This document shows positions 1-8,439 of a stretch of 64,000 nucleotides of DNA, in pieces. The translations under genes were made by a program, and so were the position numbers. The first letter of the stretch is position 1. The number at the start of each line of letters is the position of its first letter. The DNA is from Pseudomonas mandelii (GTDB taxonomy: Bacteria; Pseudomonadota; Gammaproteobacteria; Pseudomonadales; Pseudomonadaceae). The stretch lies in the NCBI RefSeq assembly GCF_024138395.1, contig NZ_JAMYDU010000002.1, positions 496,001 to 560,000 on the forward strand, read 5' to 3'. The notes beneath the pieces are model-generated. The model saw only the letters and a list, made by a program, of their open reading frames with translations, was not told the origin of the DNA and did no database searches.

Positions 1-898
1 CGATGTCGCGCAGGTCGAAATCGATCTCGGCTTCCTGGGCCGCAGCCAGCAAGTGCAGGATGGTGTTGGTGGAACCGCCCATGGCGATGTCCAGGGTCAT
101 GGCGTTTTCGAACGCCTTGAAGTTGGCGATGTTGCGTGGCAACACCGACTCATCGTTCTCGCTGTAGTAACGCTTGCACAGCTCGACGATGGTGCGGCCA
201 GCTTGCAGGAACAGTTGTTCACGGTCGCTGTGGGTGGCCAGGGTCGAACCGTTGCCCGGCAATGCCAGGCCCAGGGCTTCAACCAGGCAGTTCATCGAGT
301 TGGCGGTGAACATGCCGGAGCACGAGCCGCACGTCGGGCACGCACTACGCTCGTACTCGGCGACTTTCTCATCGGATGCGCTGGAGTCGGCGGCGATCAC
401 CATGGCATCGACCAAGTCGAGACCATGGCTGGCCAGTTTGGTCTTGCCGGCTTCCATCGGGCCTCCGGACACGAAGATCACCGGGATGTTCAGGCGCAAG
501 GAGGCCATCAACATGCCAGGGGTGATCTTGTCGCAGTTGGAGATGCAGACAATGGCGTCGGCGCAGTGGGCGTTGACCATGTATTCGACGGAGTCGGCGA
601 TGATCTCGCGGCTCGGCAGCGAATAGAGCATGCCGTCGTGGCCCATGGCGATGCCGTCATCCACGGCGATGGTGTTGAATTCTTTGGCGACGCCGCCGGC
701 CCGTTCGATTTCGCGAGCGACCAGTTGCCCCAGATCCTTAAGGTGCACATGGCCCGGTACGAACTGGGTAAAGGAGTTGGCAATGGCGATGATCGGCTTC
801 TTGAAGTCGTCATCTTTCATCCCCGTGGCGCGCCACAATGCGCGGGCACCGGCCATGTTGCGGCCGTGGGTGGATGTTTTCGAGCGGTAATCAGGCAT
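1..898 (-). CDS. ilvD: Dihydroxy-acid dehydratase, N-terminal part (cut by window edge)
   Basis: Catalyses dehydration of dihydroxy acids to 2-keto acids in valine, leucine and isoleucine synthesis, as a cytoplasmic Fe-S enzyme. The first 299 codons are present and the 3' end lies outside the window. The protein begins [20 protein letters not shown], as in other IlvD proteins. The cluster-ligand motifs SNCDK and [17 protein letters not shown] are both visible. The ATG is at 898-896. The 257 bases upstream, up to the MFS gene, show no gene. Family assignment is secure; only the C-terminal half cannot be judged. Confidence 0.97.
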   Translation of the reverse strand, partial: MPDYRSKTSTHGRNMAGARALWRATGMKDDDFKKPIIAIANSFTQFVPGHVHLKDLGQLVAREIERAGGVAKEFNTIAVDDGIAMGHDGMLYSLPSREIIADSVEYMVNAHCADAIVCISNCDKITPGMLMASLRLNIPVIFVSGGPMEAGKTKLASHGLDLVDAMVIAADSSASDEKVAEYERSACPTCGSCSGMFTANSMNCLVEALGLALPGNGSTLATHSDREQLFLQAGRTIVELCKRYYSENDESVLPRNIANFKAFENAMTLDIAMGGSTNTILHLLAAAQEAEIDFDLRDI

Positions 899-1155
899 GA
901 AGCACTCCGGGCGGCTAATCAGGTATCAAAAGGGAAGTGAGCTTCTATTGACGTCTGGAACACTCAGAAATGGCCGTGTGTCCGGAAGTTGCCGATAACT
1001 TTGCGGGATCGCCGCGCGCTTCAGCTTGAGCTCATAAACCCGCCGGGGGATGACTGGCGATGAATCTCGCGATTCTACACCGCTGGCGTCAGGAGGGAAT
1101 GCCGGAAAATGTTGATCCGGCGCTGATGGGGTGTATGGGGTGACGATCGGCGGGG

Positions 1156-2376
1156 TTATTCGACGCCTGGGCTGGTTGTTGGGCTTTTGGCTCGGCGATT
1201 GATACGACTGTTGAGCACCAGCGCCACGCTGCTCAAAATGATGAAGCTGTATCCAAGGGTGGATTGCAGGGTGGCCGGGCTCAAGCTGATCAGCGCACTG
1301 ATCAACCCGCCGCAGATGAAAATCACCGTGCTGCCGGCGGATGCCGAGGTCCCCGCATTTTCAGGGAACAGGCTCATGGCTTTGGAGGTGGCGGCTGGTC
1401 GGGCGATGGTAGTGCCGGCAGTACAGATGAGCATCGGCACCAGTACGGTAATCGGTGACAGCTTAAAGTGGTTTGAGAAGTAAAGCATGATCAGGCCGGA
1501 CAGCAGGATCAGGCTCAGCCCGCTGATAATTTGATGGCCGGTGCTGATGCGTTTGCCCAACAGCATCGCAACACTGCCGCCGACGATGTAGGCACCGCCA
1601 TACACCAGCAGGATCAACGAGAAGTCATAAGTCGATAGCTGGAGTTGATCCATGAAAATCAGCGGCGAAATCACGATGAAAGAAAAATGGCAGGCGAAAG
1701 CGAAGGCTGAAATCAGCCAATAGGACAGGAAGTCGAAATGGCACAAGACCCGGCGGTAGGGCTGGAAGATATTGGATCGCGCTCCAGTTGCTGCCGGTCG
1801 AGTGTTTTCGAGAAAAAAACAGGCTTTGAGCAGCACTGTTCCAGCCAGTGCGATAAACACCCAGAAGCTGCCCTGCCAATCCAGGGTGGCTTGCAGGAAC
1901 GTACCGGCCAACGGTGAGACCGAGATGAAAATGCCGGTGGCGGTGACCATCAGGATCCGTAATCGGTCACGTTCCTCACCCTTGAACAGATCCTGAACCA
2001 AAGCCTGTGACAGCACGAAACACCCACAGCCGAGCGCCTGGATGACACGGAACAGCAGGAAGTGGACATAGTCCGTAGTCAGAATGCAGCCCACTGCACC
2101 GAGCATCGAAACGGCTATCCCGGCGAGTAACAGTCCTTTACGCCCGATCACATCCGACAGCGGCCCGATCAGCAGTTGAGAGGCCGCTATGCCGACGGCA
2201 AACAGACTGATCGACAGCGCAATGTCGGCCGGCGTGCTTCGAAAGTGTTCGGCGAGCGCAGGGAACGACGGGAGCAGGACGTCCAGCGGGAACACGCCAA
2301 GCAACACCATCGCCAACAACAGGCTGACCGCCCCCCGACGTTGTTTGACGGTTGGCTCAGATCGTCCTTCATCCAT
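1156..2376 (-). CDS. MFS transporter, Bcr/CflA-like exporter of the peptide/SagB/diiron cassette
   Basis: A 406-residue inner-membrane protein with about 12 hydrophobic segments, typical of major facilitator drug exporters. The start of the first helix (LLLAMVLLGVFPLDVLLPSF) and the loop containing GPLSDVIGRKGLLLAG resemble the Bcr/CflA drug-resistance subfamily. Its ATG overlaps the 3' end of the diiron oxygenase gene by 8 bases, so the two are almost certainly co-transcribed and translationally coupled. By context it would export, and give self-resistance to, whatever the cassette makes. The substrate cannot be read from the sequence. Only a weak 6-bp hairpin (1101-1121) follows it. Confidence 0.85.
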   Translation of the reverse strand: MDEGRSEPTVKQRRGAVSLLLAMVLLGVFPLDVLLPSFPALAEHFRSTPADIALSISLFAVGIAASQLLIGPLSDVIGRKGLLLAGIAVSMLGAVGCILTTDYVHFLLFRVIQALGCGCFVLSQALVQDLFKGEERDRLRILMVTATGIFISVSPLAGTFLQATLDWQGSFWVFIALAGTVLLKACFFLENTRPAATGARSNIFQPYRRVLCHFDFLSYWLISAFAFACHFSFIVISPLIFMDQLQLSTYDFSLILLVYGGAYIVGGSVAMLLGKRISTGHQIISGLSLILLSGLIMLYFSNHFKLSPITVLVPMLICTAGTTIARPAATSKAMSLFPENAGTSASAGSTVIFICGGLISALISLSPATLQSTLGYSFIILSSVALVLNSRINRRAKSPTTSPGVE

Positions 2377-3346
2377 CGATAAGTCCTGCCTTCATGAACA
2401 GTTGCTGGTTGTAGGGCAAGGCGAAGAAACCGGCTTTTTTCAAAGCCTGAAGCGTCGCGCCTGCACCGGATCGCGCACGTCGAAGGGTGGCTTGGAGGCG
2501 GGTCAATTCGCCGAGAATCTCCGTGACGGCGATCTCATCGACACCCGCGCTGCGCAGGCTTTCCCGCAGCCATCGCTCATCGACCTCGAAGAAAATCCGG
2601 ATGCTGTCCAGCAGCAGCCTGGCGGCGAACGCGCGTTGACGGCTGTTCAGCGTCAGCCACAGGTAATGGAACACTTCAGAGAAATAGCGACTGTGGCGCG
2701 CCTCGTCCGCGAGATGCTCCCTGAGCATGGCCTGGACGCTGGACACCAGATCGTCACGGCAGACGTCGAGCAGTTCCTTGGCAATGATCGTCTCCGACAC
2801 GAACCCGACGAGAAACCAGGCCAGCGCCCGGTGTTTGTCCGGTGTGCGATCGAGCAGGGTGTTCAATCGCGTGATTCGGTGTGGCACGACCGGGCGCAGG
2901 TTGATCCCGTAGACCCCGGCAATCTGCTCGGCAAGGCTATTGGAGAACAGGGCGTGATAACCCTCATCGGTATAAAGCTGAAGCGCGGCGGTCTTCATCT
3001 GTGGGGGAATGTGGACCTTCAGTTCACCGTGGATGATGGTTTCCACGGATCGGTTGACGATGCGGTGTTCGAGCACGGTGGTGTAGTCGAGGAAGTACAC
3101 CAGATGATTGGCCGACAGCCGATGGATGACGGTTGGGCCCAGCGCTTTGATAGCCGGGTGATTCAGGTAAGCCAGGAAGCCTGGGGGAAACCAGTGACGT
3201 GTTTCCAGTTGTTGTTCCAGGTCTGACGGTAATAGATAGTCATGCTCGCTGGTTCGCACCGACGCGCGGCTATTCCAGTCGCCGAGGGTGAAACGCAGCG
3301 CCCAGGAAACGGGTTGGTCTGACGGAGCAATAACGGGGGCGGTCAT
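2369..3346 (-). CDS. AurF-type diiron N-oxygenase-like protein
   Basis: A 325-residue helical protein with a full set of AurF-family diiron ligands: E93, E128, H131, E185, H211, E215 and H218, in motifs DEGYH and EHLADEARH. The spacing (35, 3, 54, 26, 4, 3) closely follows that remembered for AurF itself (35, 3, 57, 27, 4, 3). AurF relatives oxidise amine nitrogens to hydroxylamine, nitroso or nitro groups, and PvfB/MgoC relatives act in small signal synthesis. The reading frame is open upstream, but the ATG at 3346 is chosen because it forms an ATGA overlap with the SagB stop. No NRPS lies nearby, so the substrate is unknown; the neighbouring peptide is one candidate. Confidence 0.85.
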   Translation of the reverse strand: MTAPVIAPSDQPVSWALRFTLGDWNSRASVRTSEHDYLLPSDLEQQLETRHWFPPGFLAYLNHPAIKALGPTVIHRLSANHLVYFLDYTTVLEHRIVNRSVETIIHGELKVHIPPQMKTAALQLYTDEGYHALFSNSLAEQIAGVYGINLRPVVPHRITRLNTLLDRTPDKHRALAWFLVGFVSETIIAKELLDVCRDDLVSSVQAMLREHLADEARHSRYFSEVFHYLWLTLNSRQRAFAARLLLDSIRIFFEVDERWLRESLRSAGVDEIAVTEILGELTRLQATLRRARSGAGATLQALKKAGFFALPYNQQLFMKAGLIDG

Positions 3347-4422
3347 TGTTGCGGCTCCCGACTGCTCAGCAGATCCTTCAATTCCTTGCACATCACTTGT
3401 CCGTCGCTGTGGCCGCAGCCGACAAAAAACAAGGGTTGTTCTGCGTTGTTCTCGAGCCCCAGCAATGTTTCGACCTGATCGTCCGTCAGGGCTCCGGTCA
3501 GCCACGTGTTCAGCGCCAGTGCAGTGGCTACGAGTTGAAAGGTCTGGGAAATATGGCCAGCCTCGACGTAAGCCATTCGGTAGGCTCGCGAGTGTTCATA
3601 TTTCCACCACAATTTGTCGAAGCGAGCGGTAATGAACAGGCCCACGGGCAGGTTATTGATGAAATGTTGCCCACACAGCAGCTGCCCCAAAGGCGAGTCA
3701 GGCGCCGGATTGACGAAGCTCAGGGCATGGTCGGTGGGATGGTAGGCGTAGAGCCCGGGTTGCAGGCCGCTGACGTTTTGTACATGAAGAAAGCCTTCGC
3801 AGGCATTCAGCCCACCACCGGACGGGCTGCTGCGTCGGGCACCGAGCCCTTCGACAATGGTTTCGTCGACGTCATTTTCGCGCTCATGCAAGTAGCCCAG
3901 GGACAGGTAAAGCAGTGTGCCGACATCTGCCAGCGAGACCGCTTCATCCGTGAAAGTGCGGCAGGTTTTTCGGCCGATCAGGACGTTGGCAAGAGAACCC
4001 TCCGGCAGGCAGGAAGGTTTTGGCAGGGCAATCAGCTCGCGTGCCTGTCGTTCTGTGAGCCTGGCGTCCGGCGCGGGTGCTTCCAGTACTTCGGCGCAAT
4101 GGTCAAGATAGTGTCTCGACCATTCATGAGTATTCTGAGGGATATGTTCGCAGGGAATGTTCTTGGTGCCGATATGGAATATTTTCGACAATTCATCCCA
4201 GCCCCATTCAATACTGTCTTGTATTGATGTGGTGAGTATTCCGGAGTTCAGAAGTTGAGTGTCGACTATATTGCTATCGTTATACGATTCGGGGTTGTGG
4301 ATAAGTTGTGCAAGCCGGGTTGAATATTCCAGGTTAAGTTCAAATTGTTTGTGGTTCTTGTAATCCCAGACTATCAGGTCGGGCGTACGAGGAAGTATGA
4401 ACACGTATGGATTTATCTGCAT
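3343..4422 (-). CDS. SagB-type FMN-dependent dehydrogenase
   Basis: A 359-residue nitroreductase-fold protein of the SagB/ThcOx class, flavoenzymes best known for oxidising azolines to azoles in ribosomal peptides. FMN-site motifs are RKTCRTF (151-157) and PSGG (200-203), followed by GLYAYH (223-228). K274-Y275 matches the Lys-Tyr pair required in azoline dehydrogenases. Residues 1-130 form an extra N-terminal domain, as in SagB proteins where it contacts the peptide. That part is noticeably AT-richer than surrounding DNA. No YcaO cyclodehydratase is present, so the classical azole route is incomplete here. The gene lies 71 bases downstream of the peptide gene, with a hairpin between them. 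Confidence 0.85.
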   Translation of the reverse strand: MQINPYVFILPRTPDLIVWDYKNHKQFELNLEYSTRLAQLIHNPESYNDSNIVDTQLLNSGILTTSIQDSIEWGWDELSKIFHIGTKNIPCEHIPQNTHEWSRHYLDHCAEVLEAPAPDARLTERQARELIALPKPSCLPEGSLANVLIGRKTCRTFTDEAVSLADVGTLLYLSLGYLHERENDVDETIVEGLGARRSSPSGGGLNACEGFLHVQNVSGLQPGLYAYHPTDHALSFVNPAPDSPLGQLLCGQHFINNLPVGLFITARFDKLWWKYEHSRAYRMAYVEAGHISQTFQLVATALALNTWLTGALTDDQVETLLGLENNAEQPLFFVGCGHSDGQVMCKELKDLLSSREPQQ

Positions 4423-4454
4423 GATGGACGGTTCGCTCTGGACATAGCTATAGA

Positions 4455-4486
4455 AAACGCTGGGTAGCCGGCACTCCCCAGCGTTT
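4455..4486 (-). terminator. Hairpin between peptide gene and sagB-like gene (attenuating terminator)
   Basis: Perfect 10-bp arms AAACGCTGGG and CCCAGCGTTT flank a 12-base loop. On the minus-strand transcript the second arm runs into UUUU, as in a weak intrinsic terminator. It sits 7 bases after the peptide stop codon and 32 bases before the SagB start. Read-through of such a hairpin would give many more peptide transcripts than enzyme transcripts, a common arrangement in ribosomal-peptide operons. Termination efficiency is inferred. Confidence 0.75.
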
Positions 4487-4493
4487 CATTTAC

Positions 4494-4565
4494 TTAACGG
4501 GTTTTTGGCGCAACCAGAAAAGCCAGGTTAGCGATTTTGTTTGTTTCCAGAGTAATTGCTTTCAT
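4494..4565 (-). CDS. 23-residue peptide, candidate precursor or scaffold
   Basis: A short gene with ATG at 4565-4563, stop TAA at 4496-4494 and a strong Shine-Dalgarno (AGGAG, 8 bases upstream). It starts MKAITLETNK and ends LVAPKTR. The product is basic (K2, K10, K21, R23 against a single E7), with a hydrophobic stretch at residues 11-19. It has no Cys, Ser, Gly, Tyr, Trp or His; three Thr, two Asn and one Pro are the obvious modification sites. It is the first gene after the cassette promoter and is followed by a hairpin. I do not recognise a family. It could be a RiPP precursor, a scaffold peptide, or a leader peptide controlling the operon. Confidence 0.65.
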   Translation of the reverse strand: MKAITLETNKIANLAFLVAPKTR

Positions 4566-4594
4566 GTTTTTGACTCCTTGTCATTGATAGTGAG

Positions 4595-4612
4595 TGTCAC
4601 TTCGCGGTGACA
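4595..4612. promoter_or_regulatory. Inverted repeat at the predicted transcription start of the peptide operon
   Basis: TGTCAC and GTGACA arms separated by TTCGCG. The pairing extends imperfectly outwards (GAGTGTCAC against GTGACAACTC, one bulge). It lies directly downstream of the -10 element, so it covers the predicted start site. It could be an operator for an unlinked regulator or a 5' stabilising stem-loop of the mRNA. Confidence 0.5.
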
Positions 4613-4617
4613 ACTCA

Positions 4618-4645
4618 ATCATAGGCGCTAATGAGCCCTTATCAA
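4618..4645 (-). promoter_or_regulatory. Sigma-70 promoter of the peptide operon
   Basis: Minus-strand -35 TTGATA (4645-4640) and -10 TATGAT (4623-4618) are separated by 16 bases; each is close to consensus. It lies 53 bases upstream of the peptide ATG in an AT-rich stretch. It is the strongest promoter-like sequence noticed in the window. The remaining bases up to 4812 show no gene. Confidence 0.65.
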
Positions 4646-4812
4646 GGGGATATTAAGTAGGAATATTCTAGTAATTTTGTCGGAGCGATCTGGCGGTAGG
4701 AGCAAGTTTGTAAGTTATATTCTTTTAAATAGAAGATGCAGGGAAACGTCCTGCAAGTCAGTAGGACCGCAAGTGTAAGAAGCAGAGGCTGAGGAGTGGG
4801 TATTGTGGCGTT

Positions 4813-4834
4813 AAAAACGGCTGACGAAGAGCCG
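4813..4834 (-). terminator. Probable intrinsic terminator of rlmI
   Basis: On the minus strand CGGCT and AGCCG pair around a 7-base loop and are followed by UUUUU. It lies 26 bases after the rlmI stop. It separates rlmI from the peptide operon, consistent with that operon having its own promoter. The stem is short, so efficiency is uncertain. Confidence 0.5.
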
Positions 4835-4860
4835 GTTGGCTCCCCGTCGAACCAGCGTAC

Positions 4861-6057
4861 TCAGCTGTTTGGCAGCAGACGGCAGGTGATGCTCTTGATG
4901 TAGCGGGTCTCGGCAATGGCCGGGTGTACCGGATGATCCGGGCCCTGACCGCCGCGCTCCAGCATCTGGATGTTGCGGTCAAGGTGACGGGCGCTGGTAA
5001 GCAGAATGTTCTGCAGATCGTCTTCCGGCAGGTGCATCGAGCACGAAGCGCTGACCAGGATGCCGTCCTTGCTAAGCAGGCGCATGGCTTGCTCGTTCAG
5101 GCGACGGTAAGCGCCTTCACCGTTTTTCATGTCTTTCTTGCGTTTGATGAAGGCAGGAGGGTCGGCCACGATGACGTCGAAACGCTCTTCGCTGGCTTTC
5201 AGTTCCTTCAGGGCTTCGAATACGTCGCCTTCGATGCAGGTCATTTTTTCGGCGACGCCGTTCAGTGCGGCGTTGCGCTCGACGCCGTCGAGGGCGAAGG
5301 CCGAAGCATCGACGCAGAACACTTCACTGGCGCCGAAGGCAGCCGCTTGAACGCCCCAGCCGCCGATGTAGCTGTACAAGTCCAGTACGCGTTTGCCTTT
5401 GGCGTAAGGTGCCAGGCGCGCACGGTTCATGCGGTGGTCGTAGAACCAGCCGGTTTTCTGCCCCTGGATGACTGGCGCTTCGAATTTCACGCCGTTCTCT
5501 TCCAGAGCGACCCATTCCGGCACCAGGCCGAATACGGTTTCGACGTAGCGGTTGAGGCCTTCGGCATCACGGGCGGCGGAGTCATTCTTGAACAGAATGC
5601 CGCTTGGCTTGAGCACTTGGGTCAGTGCCGCGATCACGTCATCTTTGTGAGCTTCCATGGTTGCCGAGGCGATCTGGACTACCAGGATGTCGCCGAAACG
5701 GTCGACCACCAGGCCTGGCAGCAGGTCGGAGTCGCCGTAGACCAGGCGATAGAACGGCTTGTCGAACAGGCGATCGCGCAGGGACAGGGCAACGTTCAGC
5801 CGATGTACGAGCAGCGACTTGTCCAGCGGCAACTTGATGTCGCGCGACAGCAAGCGGGCGCAGATCAGGTTGTTCGGGCTCATGGCAACGATGCCCAGCG
5901 GCTTGCCGCTGGCGGCTTCGAGGATCGCCTGGTCGCCGGCCTTGAAACCGTGCAAAGGCGTAGCGGCTACATCGATTTCGTTGCTGTAGACCCAAAGGTG
6001 ACCGTTCCGCAGGCGACGGTCGGCGTTGGCTTTGAGGCGCAGGCTAGGCAGGGACAT
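4861..6057 (-). CDS. rlmI: 23S rRNA (cytosine-1962-C5) methyltransferase
   Basis: A 398-residue SAM-dependent methyltransferase that makes m5C1962 in 23S rRNA; E. coli RlmI is of similar length. An N-terminal PUA-like segment (LKANADRRLRNGHLWVYSNE) precedes the Rossmann domain (VLDLYSYIGGWG). The catalytic regions DPPAFIKRKKD and SASCSMHL are visible. The ATG at 6057 is chosen because homologues begin MSLPSLRLK; the frame stays open upstream through the adjacent REP element but shows no homologous sequence. The gene is transcribed alone. Confidence 0.93.
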   Translation of the reverse strand: MSLPSLRLKANADRRLRNGHLWVYSNEIDVAATPLHGFKAGDQAILEAASGKPLGIVAMSPNNLICARLLSRDIKLPLDKSLLVHRLNVALSLRDRLFDKPFYRLVYGDSDLLPGLVVDRFGDILVVQIASATMEAHKDDVIAALTQVLKPSGILFKNDSAARDAEGLNRYVETVFGLVPEWVALEENGVKFEAPVIQGQKTGWFYDHRMNRARLAPYAKGKRVLDLYSYIGGWGVQAAAFGASEVFCVDASAFALDGVERNAALNGVAEKMTCIEGDVFEALKELKASEERFDVIVADPPAFIKRKKDMKNGEGAYRRLNEQAMRLLSKDGILVSASCSMHLPEDDLQNILLTSARHLDRNIQMLERGGQGPDHPVHPAIAETRYIKSITCRLLPNS

Positions 6058-6160
6058 GACGTCGCTCCGGAAAAAAGAGCGGGAGTATAGCGTGTTGAGG
6101 GAGTGGCGGGTTTGGTGGTCGATGAAACGCGGATGAGTTCTGTCAGTTAAGGTGTGAACC

Positions 6161-6265
6161 TGTGGGAGCGGCGGTGCGGCGATCCGGCTTGCTCGCGAAG
6201 GCGGGGTGCCAGGTAGCATTAATGTCGACTGGCACCCCGCCTTCGCGAGCAAGCCCGCTCCCACA
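6161..6265. repeat. REP pair (variant left arm)
   Basis: Inverted repeat with right arm GCGAGCAAGCCCGCTCCCAC and inner pairing of GGCGGGGTGCCA with TGGCACCCCGCC. The left arm carries a diverged 15-base segment (GCGGTGCGGCGATCC) that the right arm lacks. It lies between rlmI and the HDOD gene, which diverge. Confidence 0.9.
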
Positions 6266-6340
6266 TGGATTGCGCTGGACTGACTGTCGGATCCATCTTT
6301 TTAAGGGTTAGAATCCCCGCCTGACCCGGAGTGCGTACTT

Positions 6341-7207
6341 ATGTCCCAAGAGATGACGACCGAACAGATTCAACAGTCCCTGCAAGGCATCAGCGTGCCG
6401 CCCCAGCCGCAGATCATGGTGGATCTGCAGATGGAGCAATACATGCCCGACCCGGACCTGGAGGTGATCGCGAAATTGATCTCTCAGGACCCAGGCCTTT
6501 CCGGCGCCTTGCTGAAAATCGTCAACTCGCCGTACTACGGTTTGAGCAACAAGATCACCGCGATCCAGCGGGCAGTGAACCTGTTGGGCAGCCGCTCGAT
6601 CATCAACCTGATCAATGCGCAGTCGATCAAGGGCGAGCTGAACGACGATGCCATCGTCACCCTCAACCGTTTCTGGGACACGGCGCAGGACGTGGCGATG
6701 ACGTGCCTGACCCTGGCCAAGCGTGTCGGTGTCCAGGCGGGTGATGAAGCTTATGCGCTGGGTCTGTTCCACGATTGCGGCATTCCGTTGATGATCAAGA
6801 AATTCCCCGACTATATGAAAGTGCTGGAACAGGCCTATGGCAACGCCAGCGCCGAATGCCGCGTGGTGGATACCGAGAACAGGCAATACAACACCAACCA
6901 TGCCGTGGTCGGGTATTACACCGCCAAATCCTGGCGCTTGCCGGAACACGTCACTCAGGCCATTGCCAACCACCACAACGCCCTGGCTATTTTCAGCGAT
7001 GAATCGTCGCGCAACACGCCGCTGAAAAACTTGCTGGCGATCCTGAAGATGGCCGAGCACATTTGCGCCTCTTTCCGGGTGCTGGGCAACCAGTCCGAAG
7101 ACCATGAATGGAACAGTGTCGGGCCACTTGTGCTCGATTACATCGGTCTATCGGAATACGATTTCGAAACCCAGAAACAAGAGATTCGCGACCTCGCCAC
7201 TCGTTGA
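6341..7207 (+). CDS. HDOD domain signalling protein
   Basis: A 288-residue protein made up of one HDOD domain, an HD-like helical output domain without nuclease activity found in bacterial signalling proteins. Typical family features are an early ISQDPGLSGALLKIVNSPYY block, the AVNLLGSRSIINL helix, and the degenerate HD motif in GLFHDCGIPLM. No receiver, GGDEF or EAL domain is attached. It lies 30 bases upstream of mutM, on the same strand. Its partner and signal are unknown. Confidence 0.88.
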   Translation: MSQEMTTEQIQQSLQGISVPPQPQIMVDLQMEQYMPDPDLEVIAKLISQDPGLSGALLKIVNSPYYGLSNKITAIQRAVNLLGSRSIINLINAQSIKGELNDDAIVTLNRFWDTAQDVAMTCLTLAKRVGVQAGDEAYALGLFHDCGIPLMIKKFPDYMKVLEQAYGNASAECRVVDTENRQYNTNHAVVGYYTAKSWRLPEHVTQAIANHHNALAIFSDESSRNTPLKNLLAILKMAEHICASFRVLGNQSEDHEWNSVGPLVLDYIGLSEYDFETQKQEIRDLATR

Positions 7208-7237
7208 GTGTCGAACCTCGCCTGATTCGAGAACCCC

Positions 7238-8050
7238 ATGCCTGAACTGCCGGAAGTCGAAACCACCCGCCGCGGGATTGCACCGCACCTGGAAGGCCAG
7301 CGCGTCAGCCGGGTGATCGTGCGTGAGCGCCGTCTGCGCTGGCCGATCCCCGAAGACCTGGATGTGCGACTGTCCGGGCAGCGCATCGTGCTGGTGGAGC
7401 GGCGCGCCAAGTACCTGTTGATCAATGCCGAAGTCGGCACGCTGATCAGTCATTTGGGGATGTCGGGAAATCTGCGGCTAGTGGAAGTCGGCATGCCGGC
7501 GGCCAAGCATGAGCATGTGGACATTGAACTGGAATCGGGCCTGGCCCTGCGTTACACCGACCCGCGACGGTTCGGGGCGATGCTCTGGAGCCTGGACCCA
7601 CTCAATCATGAACTGCTGATTCGCCTCGGGCCGGAGCCGTTGACGGATCTGTTTGACGGCGAGCGGCTGTTCCAGCAATCGCGCGGGCGTTCCATGGCGG
7701 TCAAGCCGTTTATCATGGACAACGCGGTGGTGGTCGGCGTCGGCAATATCTATGCGACTGAAGCGCTATTTGCGGCCGGCATCGACCCGCGCCGTGAAGC
7801 CAAGAGCATTTCCCGGGCGCGCTATTTGAAGTTGGGGATCGAGATCAAGCGCATTCTTGCCCACGCTATCGAACGTGGCGGCACCACCTTGCGGGACTTT
7901 ATCGGTGGCGACGGTCAGCCGGGCTACTTTCAGCAGGAACTGTTTGTGTACGGCCGTGGCGGTGAGCACTGCAAGATCTGTGGCACAGAGCTGCGGGAGG
8001 TCAAGCTTGGGCAGCGCGCCAGCGTCTTTTGCCCGCGCTGTCAGAGCTGA
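7238..8050 (+). CDS. mutM: Formamidopyrimidine-DNA glycosylase
   Basis: A 270-residue base-excision repair enzyme that removes 8-oxoguanine and formamidopyrimidines and nicks the strand. The N-terminus MPELPEVET supplies the catalytic Pro2 and Glu3. The helix-two-turn-helix region contains [14 protein letters not shown]. The C-terminal zinc finger is C-X2-C-X16-C-X2-C (HCKICG and CPRCQS). All essential residues are present and the length is normal. Confidence 0.98.
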   Translation: MPELPEVETTRRGIAPHLEGQRVSRVIVRERRLRWPIPEDLDVRLSGQRIVLVERRAKYLLINAEVGTLISHLGMSGNLRLVEVGMPAAKHEHVDIELESGLALRYTDPRRFGAMLWSLDPLNHELLIRLGPEPLTDLFDGERLFQQSRGRSMAVKPFIMDNAVVVGVGNIYATEALFAAGIDPRREAKSISRARYLKLGIEIKRILAHAIERGGTTLRDFIGGDGQPGYFQQELFVYGRGGEHCKICGTELREVKLGQRASVFCPRCQS

Positions 8051-8104
8051 TATCGGCTACGGTCTATAGTCAGTGTTCTCACTGCCTAGCCGAAGGACCG
8101 TGCC

Positions 8105-8428
8105 ATGAATCTGTTTCGAACCCTTGTCGTCGCACTGCTGCTGAGCGTCGGTGCGTCCGCGCTGGCGGCTGAGAACGGCAGCGGCGATCCTCGTTACACC
8201 ATCCAGAATCCACCAGCCTACGCCATGCTTGGCGATTTGCTGATTGCCCGACCGTTGCTGGTGGCGGCGACGGTGATCGGTGCCGGGGCGTTTGTGCTGT
8301 CGTTGCCGTTTACCGCGCTGGGTGGCGGCATTGGCGATGCGGGGCAAGCGTTGGTGGTCGATCCGGCGAAAGCCGCATTTGTGCGGTGTCTGGGGTGTAT
8401 AGGGGAGGGGTTTGAGCGGCGGGAGTGA
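8105..8428 (+). CDS. Small exported or membrane protein of unknown function
   Basis: A 107-residue protein with an N-terminal signal sequence ([17 protein letters not shown]) and a second hydrophobic segment around [19 protein letters not shown]. The glycine-rich part [14 protein letters not shown] is followed by a short tail with two cysteines (CLGC). I know similar small proteins next to mutM in other pseudomonads, but no function. It is 54 bases downstream of mutM and may be co-transcribed with it; a REP element follows. Confidence 0.7.
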   Translation: MNLFRTLVVALLLSVGASALAAENGSGDPRYTIQNPPAYAMLGDLLIARPLLVAATVIGAGAFVLSLPFTALGGGIGDAGQALVVDPAKAAFVRCLGCIGEGFERRE

Positions 8429-8439
8429 GCTCTAAAAGC

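Noticed and set aside
53..940. Long plus-strand ORF across ilvD
   Set aside because: It is the antisense shadow of the ilvD coding sequence, caused by high GC codon bias.
1101..1121. Hairpin GCCGGA/TCCGGC as terminator of the MFS gene
   Set aside because: Only six pairs, a nine-base loop and no U-tract; too weak to call.
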